Positions 10,219 to 21,316 of a DNA stretch of 64,000 nucleotides are shown here, piece by piece. The notes beneath the pieces are model-generated. The model was not told the origin of the DNA. It saw nothing but the letters and a program-made list of their open reading frames with translations, and ran no database searches. The stretch covers positions 9,920,001 through 9,984,000 of the forward strand of contig JAGUCH010000003.1 of NCBI GenBank assembly GCA_019096065.1. The letters are read 5' to 3'. The DNA is from Paracyclopina nana. Its lineage: Eukaryota > Arthropoda > Copepoda > Cyclopoida > Cyclopettidae. A program made the position numbers and the translations under genes. The stretch's first letter is position 1. The number at the start of each line of letters is the position of its first letter.

Positions 10219-13200
10219 CATCAATGGAACCATCCATCACCTCACCAAACACGTTCACATCTGACAAGGCCCGATCATTCCTCGCCCATATTTCCAACAT
10301 TAATAAATCATACGTATCTGAAGTTCCAATACGCCTCAACAACGTCAAATCAAGAGCACTCATCGACAGCGGTAATACGTGGAGGTCGGTCATCTCCTCC
10401 ACGCTTGCAACCAAATTAGGGTTCACAAAAGCTCAACTTGCGCCCCTGATAGGAGAAACTGTCAACACAGCGGGCCAAAATCAATCTCTAGAAATACTCG
10501 GCGAGGTACCAAAGCCATTGATGCTTCACATTGGCACCTACCCGCAACCTTTCCTATTTCGACCAGCTGTCATAGCTAACCTCACCATGGACGTCAACCT
10601 GTCGGGGCCCTTCATGAAGGCCCACGACATCGACCAGCTACATAGTGCCAACTCGCTCCGCATTCGAGGACGAATGATCAAGTTGGCAGGGGGGACACTT
10701 AATGAAAATGACAGTCGCGCAATCAACGTCCATGCCGTCTACATACGGGGTGAAACCACAGTGGGGCCAATGTCTTGTTGCGCCATTCCCGCAAAAATCC
10801 CCACCTGGACCCGATCGCCGCACATCGATGGGATTGTTGAAGGATCAGGGGACTTCATGGAGGCCACTGAGCTGCACCCCTGGCAGCGAGCCCTCATCCG
10901 ACCAGATGAAAAGGGCAACTGCGTTGTCGGGGTTATCAACACTACCGCAGAGCCTCTCATTATCCACAACAACACCCGGTACGGGCAAGTTGAAGGCTTG
11001 AGGCGAGTACCCACCGTGGCCAAGCTAGCAGCTGGAAGCTACGTAGCCAAGCTCGAGGGGGCCCAAACCCGGCCGCAGGGCCAGTACACGGCCGAGATGG
11101 CCCAAATCTTCATTCAAGAATTCGACCTAGAAAACAACGACATCTTGAGCACCCCTCAGCTAAAGGCTCGCACCTTGGCCCTGCTGCTACAATACCAGGA
11201 CACCTTCAGCCTCGATGGGTCCTCGGGCCAAACCGACTTGGCCGAGCACCGCATCGATATCATCCCGGGTACTCAGCCCATTAACATCCGCCGGCGGCCC
11301 ATCAACCCGCACTTGCAGAAGTCGCTAGAAGAACAAGTCCAGAAATGGCTCCAGGAAGGCATCATCGTCCCTATTCAGTCGCCCTGGTGCGCGCCGCTGG
11401 TCCCGGTCACCAAGAAGAATGGGAAGACCCGGTGGTGCGTAGATTACCGCGCACTGAACAAGGTAACCATCGTCGACACGCATCCCATTGGCGACATTCG
11501 GGATAACCTCAATCGGCTGGCGCACTCGCAAGTATTCTCTACCCTGGATACGACGGGAGCCTTTCACCACGTTCCCGTGAGGGCCGAGGACATCCCGAAG
11601 ACAGCATTCGCAGCCAATCACTCAACGTACGCATTCGCCTACATGCCGTTCGGCCTCACCAACACGCCCCGAACGTATGCGCGCCTCATCCAGCGGGTCT
11701 TGGAAGGGATCCCATACGACATTGCCCTGCCATACCTCGACGATGTGCTGATCCACAGCCGCGATGTAGAATCTCACTTCGGCCACCTGCAACGGGTACT
11801 GGACGCCCACCAACGGGCTGGCCTCAAACTGCAACCATCCAAATGCCACCTGTTCCGCCGTCGCATCACGTACCTGGGGCACGTCATCACGCCTGAGGGC
11901 CTCTCTGTGGTCCCCGAGTACATCGACGTGGTCAAGAAGTGGCCCCTGCCACGGACCCGGCGGCAGCTACGCATCTTCCTGGGAAAGTGCGGCTATTACC
12001 GGTCCTTCATCAAGGATTACCAGAAGGTCGCCAAGGCTTTGACAGACAAACTCAGCCGGGAAGAAGACGTCCCCGATACCGCCGAGTTCGAACCCTCGCT
12101 GGAATACGTTGCCGCTTTTGAGGAGCTCAAGAAGCGGCTGTGCATGGCGCCCATCCTGGCTTTCCCCGACTTTGAGAGCCCGCAGCCATTCATCCTGGAC
12201 ACCGACTGGAGCGGGGACAACCAGTGCGTGGGGGCCGTCCTGTCGCAAGTACAAGGGGGAAAGGAGCGAGTCATCCTCTTTGGGGCCAAGAAGCTGACAC
12301 GGAGCCAGGCTAACTACTCCGCCACCCAAGGGGAACTCGCTGCCGTCATCATCTGGCTGCGCAAGTGGCGGTATTACCTCCAATATCGGCCTTTCATCCT
12401 CCGCACGGACCATGCCGCTCTGCAATGGATTCGCACCATGGAGGAGCCCCGTAGCATGCTTGCCCGGTGGTTGGAGACCATCAGCCAGTTTGACTTCAAG
12501 GTCGTCCACCGGGCCGGAACCAAGCACGCCAACGCCGACGCCCTGAGTCGCGCCGAGCACGTCACCGACACCGAGGGCACGGACGTGTCCAATGAGAGCT
12601 GCGCGGGCGTCCAAGCGATGATAGCCTCGGCCGAGGCTGCCCTGGACATGGCCAACCCCGCCGAGTGGATCCAGGGGCAAACAGAGGACGAGGATTTGCA
12701 ACTGGTGCGGCGACTGATCAGCCAGCAGAGCCGACCGAGCCCTGAGCACAAAGAGGCCGCCTCCCATCGAGGCAAGATCCTGCTGGGCCTCTTTGACAGC
12801 CTCTACCTGGATGATCAAGGCCTCCTTCGGTACAAGAAGGAAGAAGGACAAGGCCGAGAGGCTCGCCACCTGGTCGTGGTTCCTCGGTCCTCGGAAGAAG
12901 GGCTAGTGAGGCACATTCACGAAACCATGGGCCATCAGGGCAGAGACACCACTGTTGACCGGGTCTCCCGCCGGTTCTACATGCCTAACGCCACCCGAGT
13001 TGCCGCGGAGGTCGTGGCTACCTGCCGCACCTGCCAGAAACATCAGCCGGAGACAGCGGACCAACGACACTCACTACAGTCTCACCGGGCGGGCTATCCC
13101 TGGCAAAGGGTCGCCATCGACTACGTGGGGCCCCTCAAGCCCCCTGTCGACGGACATCAGTACCTCTTCACCGTACGCGACCTCTTCAGCCGATGGATCG

Positions 13201-14450
13201 AGGCTTTCCCATGCGCCTCGGCCAGCGCTGACACCGCCGTGAGGTTCCTGACCTCAGAGATCATCCCGCGATATGGGCTAATGGAGAACCTCCATTCTGA
13301 CCGGGGCACCCACTTCACCGCCGCCCTGTTCCAGCAAGTAGCCAAAGCACTAGGTGTCCGGCACTCCACCACGCCGGCCTACAACCCTAAGTCTAACTGG
13401 GTTGAACGGGCCCACCGGGACCTCAACGGCCTCCTGGCCAAACTGGTCTGCGGGCGACCATCCCGCTGGAAGGAAGTACTGCCCGTCGCCCTGTTCATCA
13501 TGCGCACCACCAAATGCCGCATGACCGGCTACGCCCCGTATGAACTGCTATTTGGGCGGCCTGCCACCTCGCAACTGGACCTTCTGTTTGGAGACCCCCA
13601 ACCACTCCTGAGAGAGGCCTCTGAGGCCGGGCAAGTTGCCCAGGCCCTCAAGGCTCGAATCCAGGCAGCCCATGAATGGGCCCGAAAGAACATGGCCACA
13701 TCGATCAACCGACAAAGGATGGCCTACCACAAGGACAAAACGACGTATGTCCCGGGGCAACAGGTGTGGCTGTACACGCCCACCGTGGCCCGCCACATCT
13801 CCAAGAAGCTCCAAACCTTCTGGTCAGGCCCCTGGACCATACTTAGGAAGGTCAACGACGTGACCTTCGAGATCTTGCCTGACCCCTCATGGATTCGAAA
13901 GAAGTCCGAGGTCGTCTCGATCGACAGGCTCAAATTGTACCGGGCAACGGCGGAAGATGCCCACGATGGCAACGCCGGCAACCCGCCGCCAGCCAATGCA
14001 GATCTATCCATGCGAGGTGATGAGTTTGCTGAAGATGTTGCGCTCCCTTCCGATGATGAAGGCGACAGTGAGAACAACATCGAGCTCCCAACAATCGGCC
14101 ACGAAACGGTATCAGCACCGTCACCTCGGGAAGCACGGTACCGCAAACGTAGGACCCAGGCGGAAATGCTGCAACAAGAAACAGCAGATTTCCTGGGGGC
14201 CGAAGTTGAAGTTGCCCATGGAGCATCATCTCCTGCAACCAGAACCAGATCACGCTCAGGCCAAAAATCAGATCAACCAGATCCAGAGCTACCTCCGCTG
14301 GCACCAATCAATATGCCGCCATACAGACCCCTGGTAGCACAGCCTACGGTCACGATGCCACAATTCAGGCCACTGCCTGAAATGAGCGATTCTGAAAATG
14401 ATGATTTTGCTACACCAACAAATTCGAGCAGTGCTTCAAGCACAGAATAG
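10191..14450 (+). CDS. pol: Pol polyprotein: protease, reverse transcriptase, RNase H, integrase
   Basis: Expressed as Gag-Pol by -1 frameshifting; an ATG at 10224 is the first in frame. The aspartic protease active site is ALIDSGNTW near residue 45 from that ATG. Reverse transcriptase motifs include TRWCVDYRALNK, FSTLDTTGAFHHVPV, FAYMPFGLTNTPRTY and the catalytic LPYLDDVLIHS. RNase H shows FILDTDWSGD, GELAAV and LRTDHAAL. Integrase has the zinc-binding H-H-C-C (HIHETMGH...CRTC) and the D, D, E triad in AIDYVGPL, LHSDRGTHF and NWVERAH. A GPY/F-type module (FWSGPWTILRKV) follows, then a long acidic, disordered tail. No internal break was seen across 1408 residues, so it is probably active. Confidence 0.96.
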   Translation, partial: RSQPVLRDRPSMEPSITSPNTFTSDKARSFLAHISNINKSYVSEVPIRLNNVKSRALIDSGNTWRSVISSTLATKLGFTKAQLAPLIGETVNTAGQNQSLEILGEVPKPLMLHIGTYPQPFLFRPAVIANLTMDVNLSGPFMKAHDIDQLHSANSLRIRGRMIKLAGGTLNENDSRAINVHAVYIRGETTVGPMSCCAIPAKIPTWTRSPHIDGIVEGSGDFMEATELHPWQRALIRPDEKGNCVVGVINTTAEPLIIHNNTRYGQVEGLRRVPTVAKLAAGSYVAKLEGAQTRPQGQYTAEMAQIFIQEFDLENNDILSTPQLKARTLALLLQYQDTFSLDGSSGQTDLAEHRIDIIPGTQPINIRRRPINPHLQKSLEEQVQKWLQEGIIVPIQSPWCAPLVPVTKKNGKTRWCVDYRALNKVTIVDTHPIGDIRDNLNRLAHSQVFSTLDTTGAFHHVPVRAEDIPKTAFAANHSTYAFAYMPFGLTNTPRTYARLIQRVLEGIPYDIALPYLDDVLIHSRDVESHFGHLQRVLDAHQRAGLKLQPSKCHLFRRRITYLGHVITPEGLSVVPEYIDVVKKWPLPRTRRQLRIFLGKCGYYRSFIKDYQKVAKALTDKLSREEDVPDTAEFEPSLEYVAAFEELKKRLCMAPILAFPDFESPQPFILDTDWSGDNQCVGAVLSQVQGGKERVILFGAKKLTRSQANYSATQGELAAVIIWLRKWRYYLQYRPFILRTDHAALQWIRTMEEPRSMLARWLETISQFDFKVVHRAGTKHANADALSRAEHVTDTEGTDVSNESCAGVQAMIASAEAALDMANPAEWIQGQTEDEDLQLVRRLISQQSRPSPEHKEAASHRGKILLGLFDSLYLDDQGLLRYKKEEGQGREARHLVVVPRSSEEGLVRHIHETMGHQGRDTTVDRVSRRFYMPNATRVAAEVVATCRTCQKHQPETADQRHSLQSHRAGYPWQRVAIDYVGPLKPPVDGHQYLFTVRDLFSRWIEAFPCASASADTAVRFLTSEIIPRYGLMENLHSDRGTHFTAALFQQVAKALGVRHSTTPAYNPKSNWVERAHRDLNGLLAKLVCGRPSRWKEVLPVALFIMRTTKCRMTGYAPYELLFGRPATSQLDLLFGDPQPLLREASEAGQVAQALKARIQAAHEWARKNMATSINRQRMAYHKDKTTYVPGQQVWLYTPTVARHISKKLQTFWSGPWTILRKVNDVTFEILPDPSWIRKKSEVVSIDRLKLYRATAEDAHDGNAGNPPPANADLSMRGDEFAEDVALPSDDEGDSENNIELPTIGHETVSAPSPREARYRKRRTQAEMLQQETADFLGAEVEVAHGASSPATRTRSRSGQKSDQPDPELPPLAPINMPPYRPLVAQPTVTMPQFRPLPEMSDSENDDFATPTNSSSASSTE

Positions 14451-14638
14451 TAGAAGAATGAGCAGCACAACGAAAAGACGGCCGCAAAATTTTGGGGGCC
14501 CCCCTAAGTATACTTTGAAAATTCTGCGGCTTGAAAGAAAGCGCAATTAATAAAGAAATAATAGCAGCACAAACCGGCAGGTGTACAATAATGAGGCAGC
14601 ATGTCAACACGTTTCCTTTACTCTCTTTTCCAGAAGCA

Positions 14639-16966
14639 ATGTACTTCACAATACTGATGACGTTCACTCTACTACTCGAGGTGCCGAGCGCACAACCCCG
14701 GCCTCAACCTGCTCTACAGGAAGGAGGAGACGGACCACCTGAAGACCCGGCTGCCACCTTCACGGTGTTTGACTGCGAGTCACCAAAATCAACCCACGAG
14801 AGCGTCGACTTGAATGACCCGGACGAATGCGATGATATCGGCACCACCTATGAATCGGCTGTCAACATCACCGTGCAGGTGCTGCAGACTGCGACGACCA
14901 AACCCGTCGCCGCCCACCGTTGCCACGTGACCCTGACCCGCGAAGTGACCAGATGCGGATTCGACAGCGTCAGCTACGGGACTCAGATCGTTGCTTACCA
15001 CCAGCCCTATACCGTGTCGCCCCAGGCCTGCCGCAAGGCGGTGGAACGGGGCTACCTGATCGTCGAGGGCCAACGGGTGAATGTGACCCTCAACGTGCCC
15101 GCCAACCTGGCTTACTTCTCCCGAGGAGGCCTTGACGGAGACCACCGATGCAGGACCATGTCATTCAGCCACAACGGTGTCATGTATCACCGCTCTTACG
15201 AGCAGACCCGGATCGACGCCCTTGTCACCGCTGTCTATGGAAAATTACACACCAGCTCTGGACGAGTGGTGTTCGATAATCACATCGTGGCCAATTACCG
15301 GGACAAGATCGTCCACGACACGCTCGAAGGCACCATGGTATGGGAAGCTCATGACACCACCTGCATGGAAGAGACCTCTGAGGTCTATCAAGGGCCCGCT
15401 TCACTATACCCGCACCAGAACTCCACCATGTTAGGTCAGGTGGGGGATCTGCTCCTGATTGCCCGCGAGGAGGAATCCCGGTACGCAGGATTCGTCCTTA
15501 AGGGGGTCCAGTCGACCTGCCAGCGGCGGGTCTTCCGGACTCAGCTGAGGGACTTTGCAGTCGTCCTTCTCCGCCCGGGCGAAGCTCCCATCGCCGCGTC
15601 AACCCACCTGACGGAAGAGGTCCACCACGCTCACGTGCAGACCCAACTGGCTTTCCTGCACGCCGAGCACGCCCTGCATCTCGACGACCGGTTCAAATTC
15701 CTGCAGGACCTCATCTGCAAGAATGAGCGGAGCATCCTGCACACCAAGCTGCAGGACATGGCCAGCGGTGGGTCCTCCTACGCCACGCTCGACTCCCACG
15801 GGCCCGGCCATTTGGTCACCCGGGCTGGGGCGGTTGCCTACATCACCAGCTGCTACCCGATGCAGGCCATGACGCGTGCCTTCCCTAACTGCACGCAGGA
15901 GATCCCCGTGTTGGTCGGGAACCATTCCCGGTTCGCGGATCCCCTCTCCTTCATCTTGGTGGACCGGCCCAGCATCATACCCTGCGACGCCATCACGCCT
16001 GTGGAGTGGAGGATCCAGGGACACTGGATGTGCGCTACTCCTAGCATCCACTCCTGCACGCCGCCGTCGCAATTGGACCCCACCTCCGATCGACAACATG
16101 GACGCCCCTACGAGATTGGTCGGGGCCTAGGAGGCGGTATCTACTCCGCCCAGCAGCAGGCCGAGCACGCCCTCTACCTGCAGCTGTACCACGCGCGCGA
16201 GGCCGTGGTCACCACTCTGACGTCCAACGTCCTGAGGAACAGCTTCGCACGCGGATCGGGGGCCACCACCCTCTGGTCCGAGGACGACATCGACATGATG
16301 GTCGACCAGGTGGGCAACGCCCTCATCCCTTTCTTTTCGACCGTGGGAAAATACTGGAGCTACATGACCGGAGGTTTGGTGATCCTGGGCCTCATCAAGA
16401 TCATCCTAGGCTCTATCATCCGCATGATTATCCTGTATCGCCGCCGGGGGCTTGGGTGGTGGTTGATGTATGGCCTGTGGCACACTGCCTTCATGGCTGT
16501 CGAACTCCCCTGGCGCATGGTAGCCAACCTGGGTAACGACGGACCCTTGTTCCCTGGCGACGACGATGAGGATGATGGCCACCCAGATTTCCGGCGCCGA
16601 CCCCGCTGGAAGCGAGACCACCGAGAACGAGCGGCCACCGAGCTCAGCGACTTCACCGTGCAAGATGGTTCGGAAACGGGAGAGAAAGACCCTTTGGATG
16701 CCCCGGACAAGTCGACATCGCCCCTCAAGGCTCTCCGCCGGTGGACGCGGCCCGACAAGGAGACCCAAGCATATCAGGACCTCCAGGCCCAGATCCGTAC
16801 GATTCACCAGCAATACACGGATCTATACGGGGTCCTGCAGCAGACACTTCCCCAGGCACGCGCGGTTGACGCGAATGGGACCCAGCCCAGCGCTCCCGCC
16901 ATGGAGGGTCCCCCTCGGGGCTCCCTGCTAGATCTGACTCAACCCGTCACTGCGAGGACACAGTAA
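14639..16966 (+). CDS. env: Envelope glycoprotein of the retroelement
   Basis: A 775-residue class-I-type membrane protein that would let particles enter cells. I chose the ATG at 14639 because it opens a signal peptide (MYFTILMTFTLLLEVPSA) and lies 5 bases after a strong splice acceptor (TTTACTCTCTTTTCCAG, ending 14633), as expected for spliced env mRNA. The frame is also open upstream to 14531. The ectodomain is Cys-rich with several N-X-S/T sites. A membrane anchor sits at about residues 570-595 (GLVILGLIKIILGSIIRMII) and a second hydrophobic patch at about 604-626, followed by a long charged cytoplasmic tail. The N-terminal pattern FDCESP...DL....C resembles glycoproteins of chuvirus-like negative-strand RNA viruses. 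That origin is inference. No break is seen. Confidence 0.85.
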   Translation: MYFTILMTFTLLLEVPSAQPRPQPALQEGGDGPPEDPAATFTVFDCESPKSTHESVDLNDPDECDDIGTTYESAVNITVQVLQTATTKPVAAHRCHVTLTREVTRCGFDSVSYGTQIVAYHQPYTVSPQACRKAVERGYLIVEGQRVNVTLNVPANLAYFSRGGLDGDHRCRTMSFSHNGVMYHRSYEQTRIDALVTAVYGKLHTSSGRVVFDNHIVANYRDKIVHDTLEGTMVWEAHDTTCMEETSEVYQGPASLYPHQNSTMLGQVGDLLLIAREEESRYAGFVLKGVQSTCQRRVFRTQLRDFAVVLLRPGEAPIAASTHLTEEVHHAHVQTQLAFLHAEHALHLDDRFKFLQDLICKNERSILHTKLQDMASGGSSYATLDSHGPGHLVTRAGAVAYITSCYPMQAMTRAFPNCTQEIPVLVGNHSRFADPLSFILVDRPSIIPCDAITPVEWRIQGHWMCATPSIHSCTPPSQLDPTSDRQHGRPYEIGRGLGGGIYSAQQQAEHALYLQLYHAREAVVTTLTSNVLRNSFARGSGATTLWSEDDIDMMVDQVGNALIPFFSTVGKYWSYMTGGLVILGLIKIILGSIIRMIILYRRRGLGWWLMYGLWHTAFMAVELPWRMVANLGNDGPLFPGDDDEDDGHPDFRRRPRWKRDHRERAATELSDFTVQDGSETGEKDPLDAPDKSTSPLKALRRWTRPDKETQAYQDLQAQIRTIHQQYTDLYGVLQQTLPQARAVDANGTQPSAPAMEGPPRGSLLDLTQPVTARTQ

Positions 16967-16984
16967 CCTTCTAGCGTGGGGTGA

Positions 16985-17229
16985 TGTAGCAGGGAGCGTG
17001 TCGGCCTACGGGTCGACCGCTCGCTGCGCGCGCTCGCCTCGGGCGCGCGGTAGTATAACGAGTAGTATAGTGTGATCATCAGTAAAGGAAATAAATTCAC
17101 CGCATTGACACGTGTTGTCTGCGGCCCAAAGACTGACCTCTGCTAGCCTCCAGGCCCGTCCCCGCTTGACGTAGCCTAGATACGAGTAGTGGCTTGATAA
17201 GTCACAGTAGTATATCTCGACCTACTACA
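16985..17229 (+). repeat. 3' LTR
   Basis: It appears identical to the 5' LTR over 245 bp. A short purine-rich stretch (GCGTGGGGTGA) just before it is the likely plus-strand primer tract. Confidence 0.95.
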
Positions 17230-17233
17230 GCCC

Positions 17234-19394
17234 GATTTACTTTTACACATGTACATTTTTGAGGGATCAGAAATTAAGAATATTTCAGCAGATAAAACCT
17301 TTCTTTCTGAGAATAACCTATTTTTCCCAAATGTTTTGAAAATAGTGGAAGAAATGCTTGAAAATGGAGAGCTGCTGTGAAAAATCTTCTTTCAAGCTAG
17401 TTGGCTCGTGATCTGTAGTAATTACGACGTGTTAAATGGGCATGAGATGGGGGCAATAAACGTAGTAAGAGTATTTCTATATAATGAAGCTCGCTTTTTG
17501 GTGGAAGTCCTATGCATATATAGTAGTAAAATGGGATTTGCTTTGGACCCTTATTTACTCACGAAGGAACGCTTTCAAGGGTATTAATTATGCCATGTGC
17601 ATGATATTGTCCCTTTTGTGAATGCTCACGTCACATGCTTACTTTTATCTTTTTTGTGTGTAAATACAACATGCATAGTACTAAACGTTGTATTATCAAA
17701 GGACTCTGACCCACAAAAAAGATGGACATTTATTGAAAATTCTGCAAAATGCTGCGCACTATTTTTTATGGGTAATCAAAACGAGCTTGAGCCTTTCTTG
17801 AAAGGCAATTTCGTCAAAATGGCCGCTCTCGTCCACTTTATGCTTGGACACACGATGCGTGGACAGCCTTGAAAGTTTACAGCATAAACAGTTTATTGGC
17901 CTTGGAACTAAAGGATTTCCCGGGGATTAAACTCCCTTTTCTTCTAAATCAGTGGCCTGATATTAAACGCACTGTACGTACAGTATAGCAAGGCATAGAG
18001 AGTAGTTGAACTCAAAGCTGAAAAGTTTCTTGGCAAACGGCTTTCCTGGCTCGCTAATTACAGCTGAACTTTGCCAATTTTAACCTGCCTAACACCACAT
18101 TTTTCTCTGGCTACGTGCAATACAGGATCGAAAACTGTATTCCTTCTGTATTAATGTATTTAATTTTGGGTCGTTTTCAAGCAGGTACAGCGCTTAATTT
18201 CATAATTGTGGTGAAATTAAAGCGGGTCGGAACATTTCATTTTAAATCAACCAAACCTATCTAGAATTCTTTTCTGAATTGAACATAAACATATTTTGTT
18301 CACAAATTATGGCAAAAATCTTAACACTCTGATTACTGAGATGTATCTACTGTATCTCAGCAATGTACTGGCTGTATCCTAGATTTTTTCCAGCATGTTT
18401 GAAATAAGCCTTCGAGTCGTAGATGTGTGCTCTCGAAAAGTTTCCCATTCTTTTTGAAATCACTTTGTCATCTATCCACGTAGCAGCAAGATACTTCCTA
18501 TTTTCAAGAGGGAGCTGAAATAAATCAGGTTGACTTGTCATTTTCTCGATTGTTTATTCGTCTAAATATGCGGCAAGAAGTATATGGAATGATGCTTTTT
18601 TGTGTGTGTATCTGATGTAGTAGTACATTTTACAAATTCTTTAAGGCTGCAAATGTATCGGTAGATGTATTCATTTTAGCGTAAAAGGGGGGAAAGAAAC
18701 TTAGGGAGGAATGTTAAGCGCATGTCTAAGATGTATACAAACACTCTTTTATTTTGGCACTTTTTTAACGGCGCCGGTCAATACAAACTGAAGCGATGTA
18801 TTTTGGTTTTCCTAGTGAACAGAAAGCCTGAAGACTCTGTCAGACTCGTTGGTAAGCATTTTACAACTTTTATAGTTTATATCTCCTAATAATTGAGTAC
18901 ACAATTCAATAATATTTAGGTTACATAGGTAGTAGCAGCATACATACTTTAATTAGCTGTATTTTGTTGGAATACATTCAACCATGTTTTTCAAGTGTGA
19001 TCGAGCATTTCTGATACGTTTTCTCGTCATTTTTGCTTGCTTTACATTACATTTTGCAAGGATGTTTGTGCTACAATCGAGTAGTGAATGCATAAAGAAG
19101 TATTTCATGTATCTTAGCAGATATTGTTTTTAGCACCAGCAAAAGTTCAAAAGGAGACTGTATTATATCATCTAGGGTGAAATCAGGACTTTTACACATG
19201 TAGAGCATATTCATACAAAATGCATTCATATTTCTTGCTAATTTTAGTACTAAATGGCAATGTACTATATAGTGTTGTCATGCGGGCTCGTAACAGAGGA
19301 TAAGTTGAAAATAGTACATAAAAGTGTAGCGGTGTGTGCACATGCCTGTATTCTATGTTTATAAGAAAATTATAGTAATTTAAATGCTTATTAT
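17234..19394. other. Non-coding stretch between retroelement and GFRP-like gene
   Basis: No gene is supported. A 64-codon minus frame at 18347-18541 and a 91-codon plus frame at 17597-17872 have no family signature or convincing splice context. The DNA is AT-rich host type. Confidence 0.45.
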
Positions 19395-19697
19395 TCACTT
19401 TGAAGACGATTCCCACTCGTCGTGCGTTTTGTGTAGCGTCCAAACGAACTCGCGCTGGTCATGCTTGGCCACGCCGGTCACGTGCGGGCCCGAGCTCACC
19501 ACTTTGAAGCCCATGAGCTCGAGCGCGTTGAGCACAAGCCACGTGGGCAGCGAAAATTCGGCCTTTTTGGCGCGGTCATCGTGCACCTCGGGCTGGTCTT
19601 GCACCTTTTCCGCCAACACGCGCACCTCGTTGTGGTTCAGCCCTTGAACGGTGCACCAATACTTGATTGCGTTCTCGCGAACGAACACGTACGGCAT
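19395..19697 (-). CDS. GTP cyclohydrolase I feedback regulatory protein-like, intronless copy
   Basis: GFRP binds GTP cyclohydrolase I and transmits feedback inhibition by tetrahydrobiopterin and activation by phenylalanine. This 100-residue frame starts MPYVFVRENA, like family members that begin MPY. It carries the conserved core EVRVLAEK, then WLVLNALELMGFKVVSSGPH and the C-terminal REFVWTLHK. The family is usually about 84 residues; the extra length is in the linker and tail. The coding region is a single exon, unlike its paralogue at 54091-58272, which is split after codon 13. The start is fixed by alignment of the two copies. It lies about 2.2 kb left of the Polinton insertion site. Confidence 0.85.
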   Translation of the reverse strand: MPYVFVRENAIKYWCTVQGLNHNEVRVLAEKVQDQPEVHDDRAKKAEFSLPTWLVLNALELMGFKVVSSGPHVTGVAKHDQREFVWTLHKTHDEWESSSK

Positions 19698-21099
19698 CGT
19701 GTCTGTATTTCAATGTTGTAATTAGTTGTTGTTGTGCTCTCTCTCAGTATTATGTAGAAGCAGTTGAAGCCCGAAAATGTATTATCTTCTTCTAGTTAGA
19801 ATGCAGTATCATTGGCAGTGTATAATTATTCTTCTTGCTGAAAAGAACCAGAATACATTTTTATTGGCTTGAAAAACATGTATTATGAATACATTTCTTG
19901 GAAAATAAGGTTACATTTCGCAAACTAACATTGCATCCGTTTTGAAATGGCTTCCATTTAGGTACATTAGTAAGATTACACATCTGACCTGTATCCCCTT
20001 TGAATGCCTGTACCATGACTGTATTCGATATATTTCTGCCACTACCGGTCTATTTGGCTGTTTTTCTTCGTCAAGGCTAAATCTACAGGTCTCTACTGCT
20101 TTACATGTAGTACAAGTTGGCACGGTGAAATGAAGACGGATACAGGCTGATACATTTGAAGTGCTATGATACTGCTACAAAGAAGTACGTGAAATGCATC
20201 ACTTGAATTGAAGGTTGCTGGCCTTCTTCTTCTTTTTTTGGCAACGTGCGCAACCAAAAAAAGCAGCCACTCTCGTGTATATAGAGGGAAAAACAAATGA
20301 AGGTCGCGCGTGGAGAGTAAGGAAGAAGCATATCCTAAAAAAGAATATTAAAGCCTTCGCCGCATAATGTTATGGAAGAAGTGAGAGCCCCCATGGACAT
20401 TTTGAAGGCTTAGCTTGGCGTGAACAAAAATGCACGAAGGCCATTTCCATATAGGCCTTTGCTTACAGCCATGGCCGATTAGAATACATCGAGAAGAAAG
20501 ATATGATTAGTCAGGCGTGAAGCGAATACAGTGTAGAATACAGAAAGGTCAGAAAATAGATACGACGTCCTTGGATATCTCGATTGAGAAGAAGAGTGAA
20601 TCAAGGTCGAAAGACCACTGAAAGTTTGGGGGGAGTGTCCAATATATAATGACCAAACAAACTTTTTTTGCCAGCTCTAAAAGGCCTTGATTGCAACTGC
20701 TGCTGTGGGCCTTTAGAGCAAATGTAATGGAAAAACCACCACCCCTCAAAATGTAGCACGACACTTTGGCTTTCTGGCTTGATTTTGCGCCAAATAATAC
20801 GGCTTCTGTGTAGTAGTCTATGGTGTAATGGCATCCTGAAAGAAGCACAAGCAAGGCTTTTGTGCTCGCTACTATTGAGAAGAAAGCTTGAGTGAGTGAG
20901 GAGTGTGTGCCTGTGTATGATAGGGCTGGAAGTTGCCAAAAAAGGCCTCGGCCTCTCTATTATCATGACCATCGTCTCGTAAGGTTGTAACACACACAAG
21001 TCGACTAGCACACTGGGAAACAAATTAAAAAGGCCAAGAAAACGAAGGCTCATGTCCCTAAAAGGGCCTTAAACCCCACACCATACGTAATATGGCGGA

Positions 21100-21138
21100 A
21101 GTAGTGTGAAATACCCCCCCGGGGTATTTCACACTACT
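21100..21138. repeat. Perfect palindrome, 18-bp arms
   Basis: AGTAGTGTGAAATACCCC (21100-21117), loop CCC, then GGGGTATTTCACACTACT (21121-21138). No gene or known element explains it. Confidence 0.8.
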
Positions 21139-21239
21139 GGCGGAGCATCCTCATTTAGTACTTTCCCCCTTGTAAAAAACCAAAATGTGGTGTTCATTTG
21201 CCAAAATTTGACATTTTGTGGCTATTTGCTACTTTGTAT

Positions 21240-21316
21240 TGCACAAATCAAATGAACGATTAATAAGACTGTGAGTTGTATTCTTCCCGTTTTGTTTTCA
21301 GTTTGCAAGACTGAAC
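21240..21316 (-). repeat. Dispersed hairpin repeat copy
   Basis: In reverse orientation: AATCAAATGAACGATTAATA, then the hairpin TTTTCAGTTTGCAAGACTGA at 21296-21315. Confidence 0.65.

Larger units (their letters stand above)
7987..17229 (+). mobile_element. Ty3/gypsy-class LTR retroelement with env (retrovirus-like)
   Basis: This 9243-bp element is bounded by 245-bp LTRs that look identical base for base. It is flanked by the duplication gccc (7983-7986 and 17230-17233). LTRs begin TGTAG and end CTACA. Internal order is primer site, 0.9-kb structured leader, gag, -1 frameshift into protease, reverse transcriptase, RNase H, integrase with GPY-like tail, then env. The order RT-RNase H-integrase is that of Ty3/gypsy and retroviruses. 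All three long frames are intact. The coding part is clearly GC-richer than the flanking host DNA. Identical LTRs, intact frames and a clean duplication argue for very recent insertion. Confidence 0.95.

Noticed and set aside
11967-12869. 300-codon minus-strand frame opposite pol
   Set aside because: Antisense shadow of a GC-rich coding region. The sense strand has clear RT/RNase H motifs.
20549-21053. Minus-strand frames of 101 and 150 codons
   Set aside because: Overlapping frames with no domain, no splice context and low coding character.
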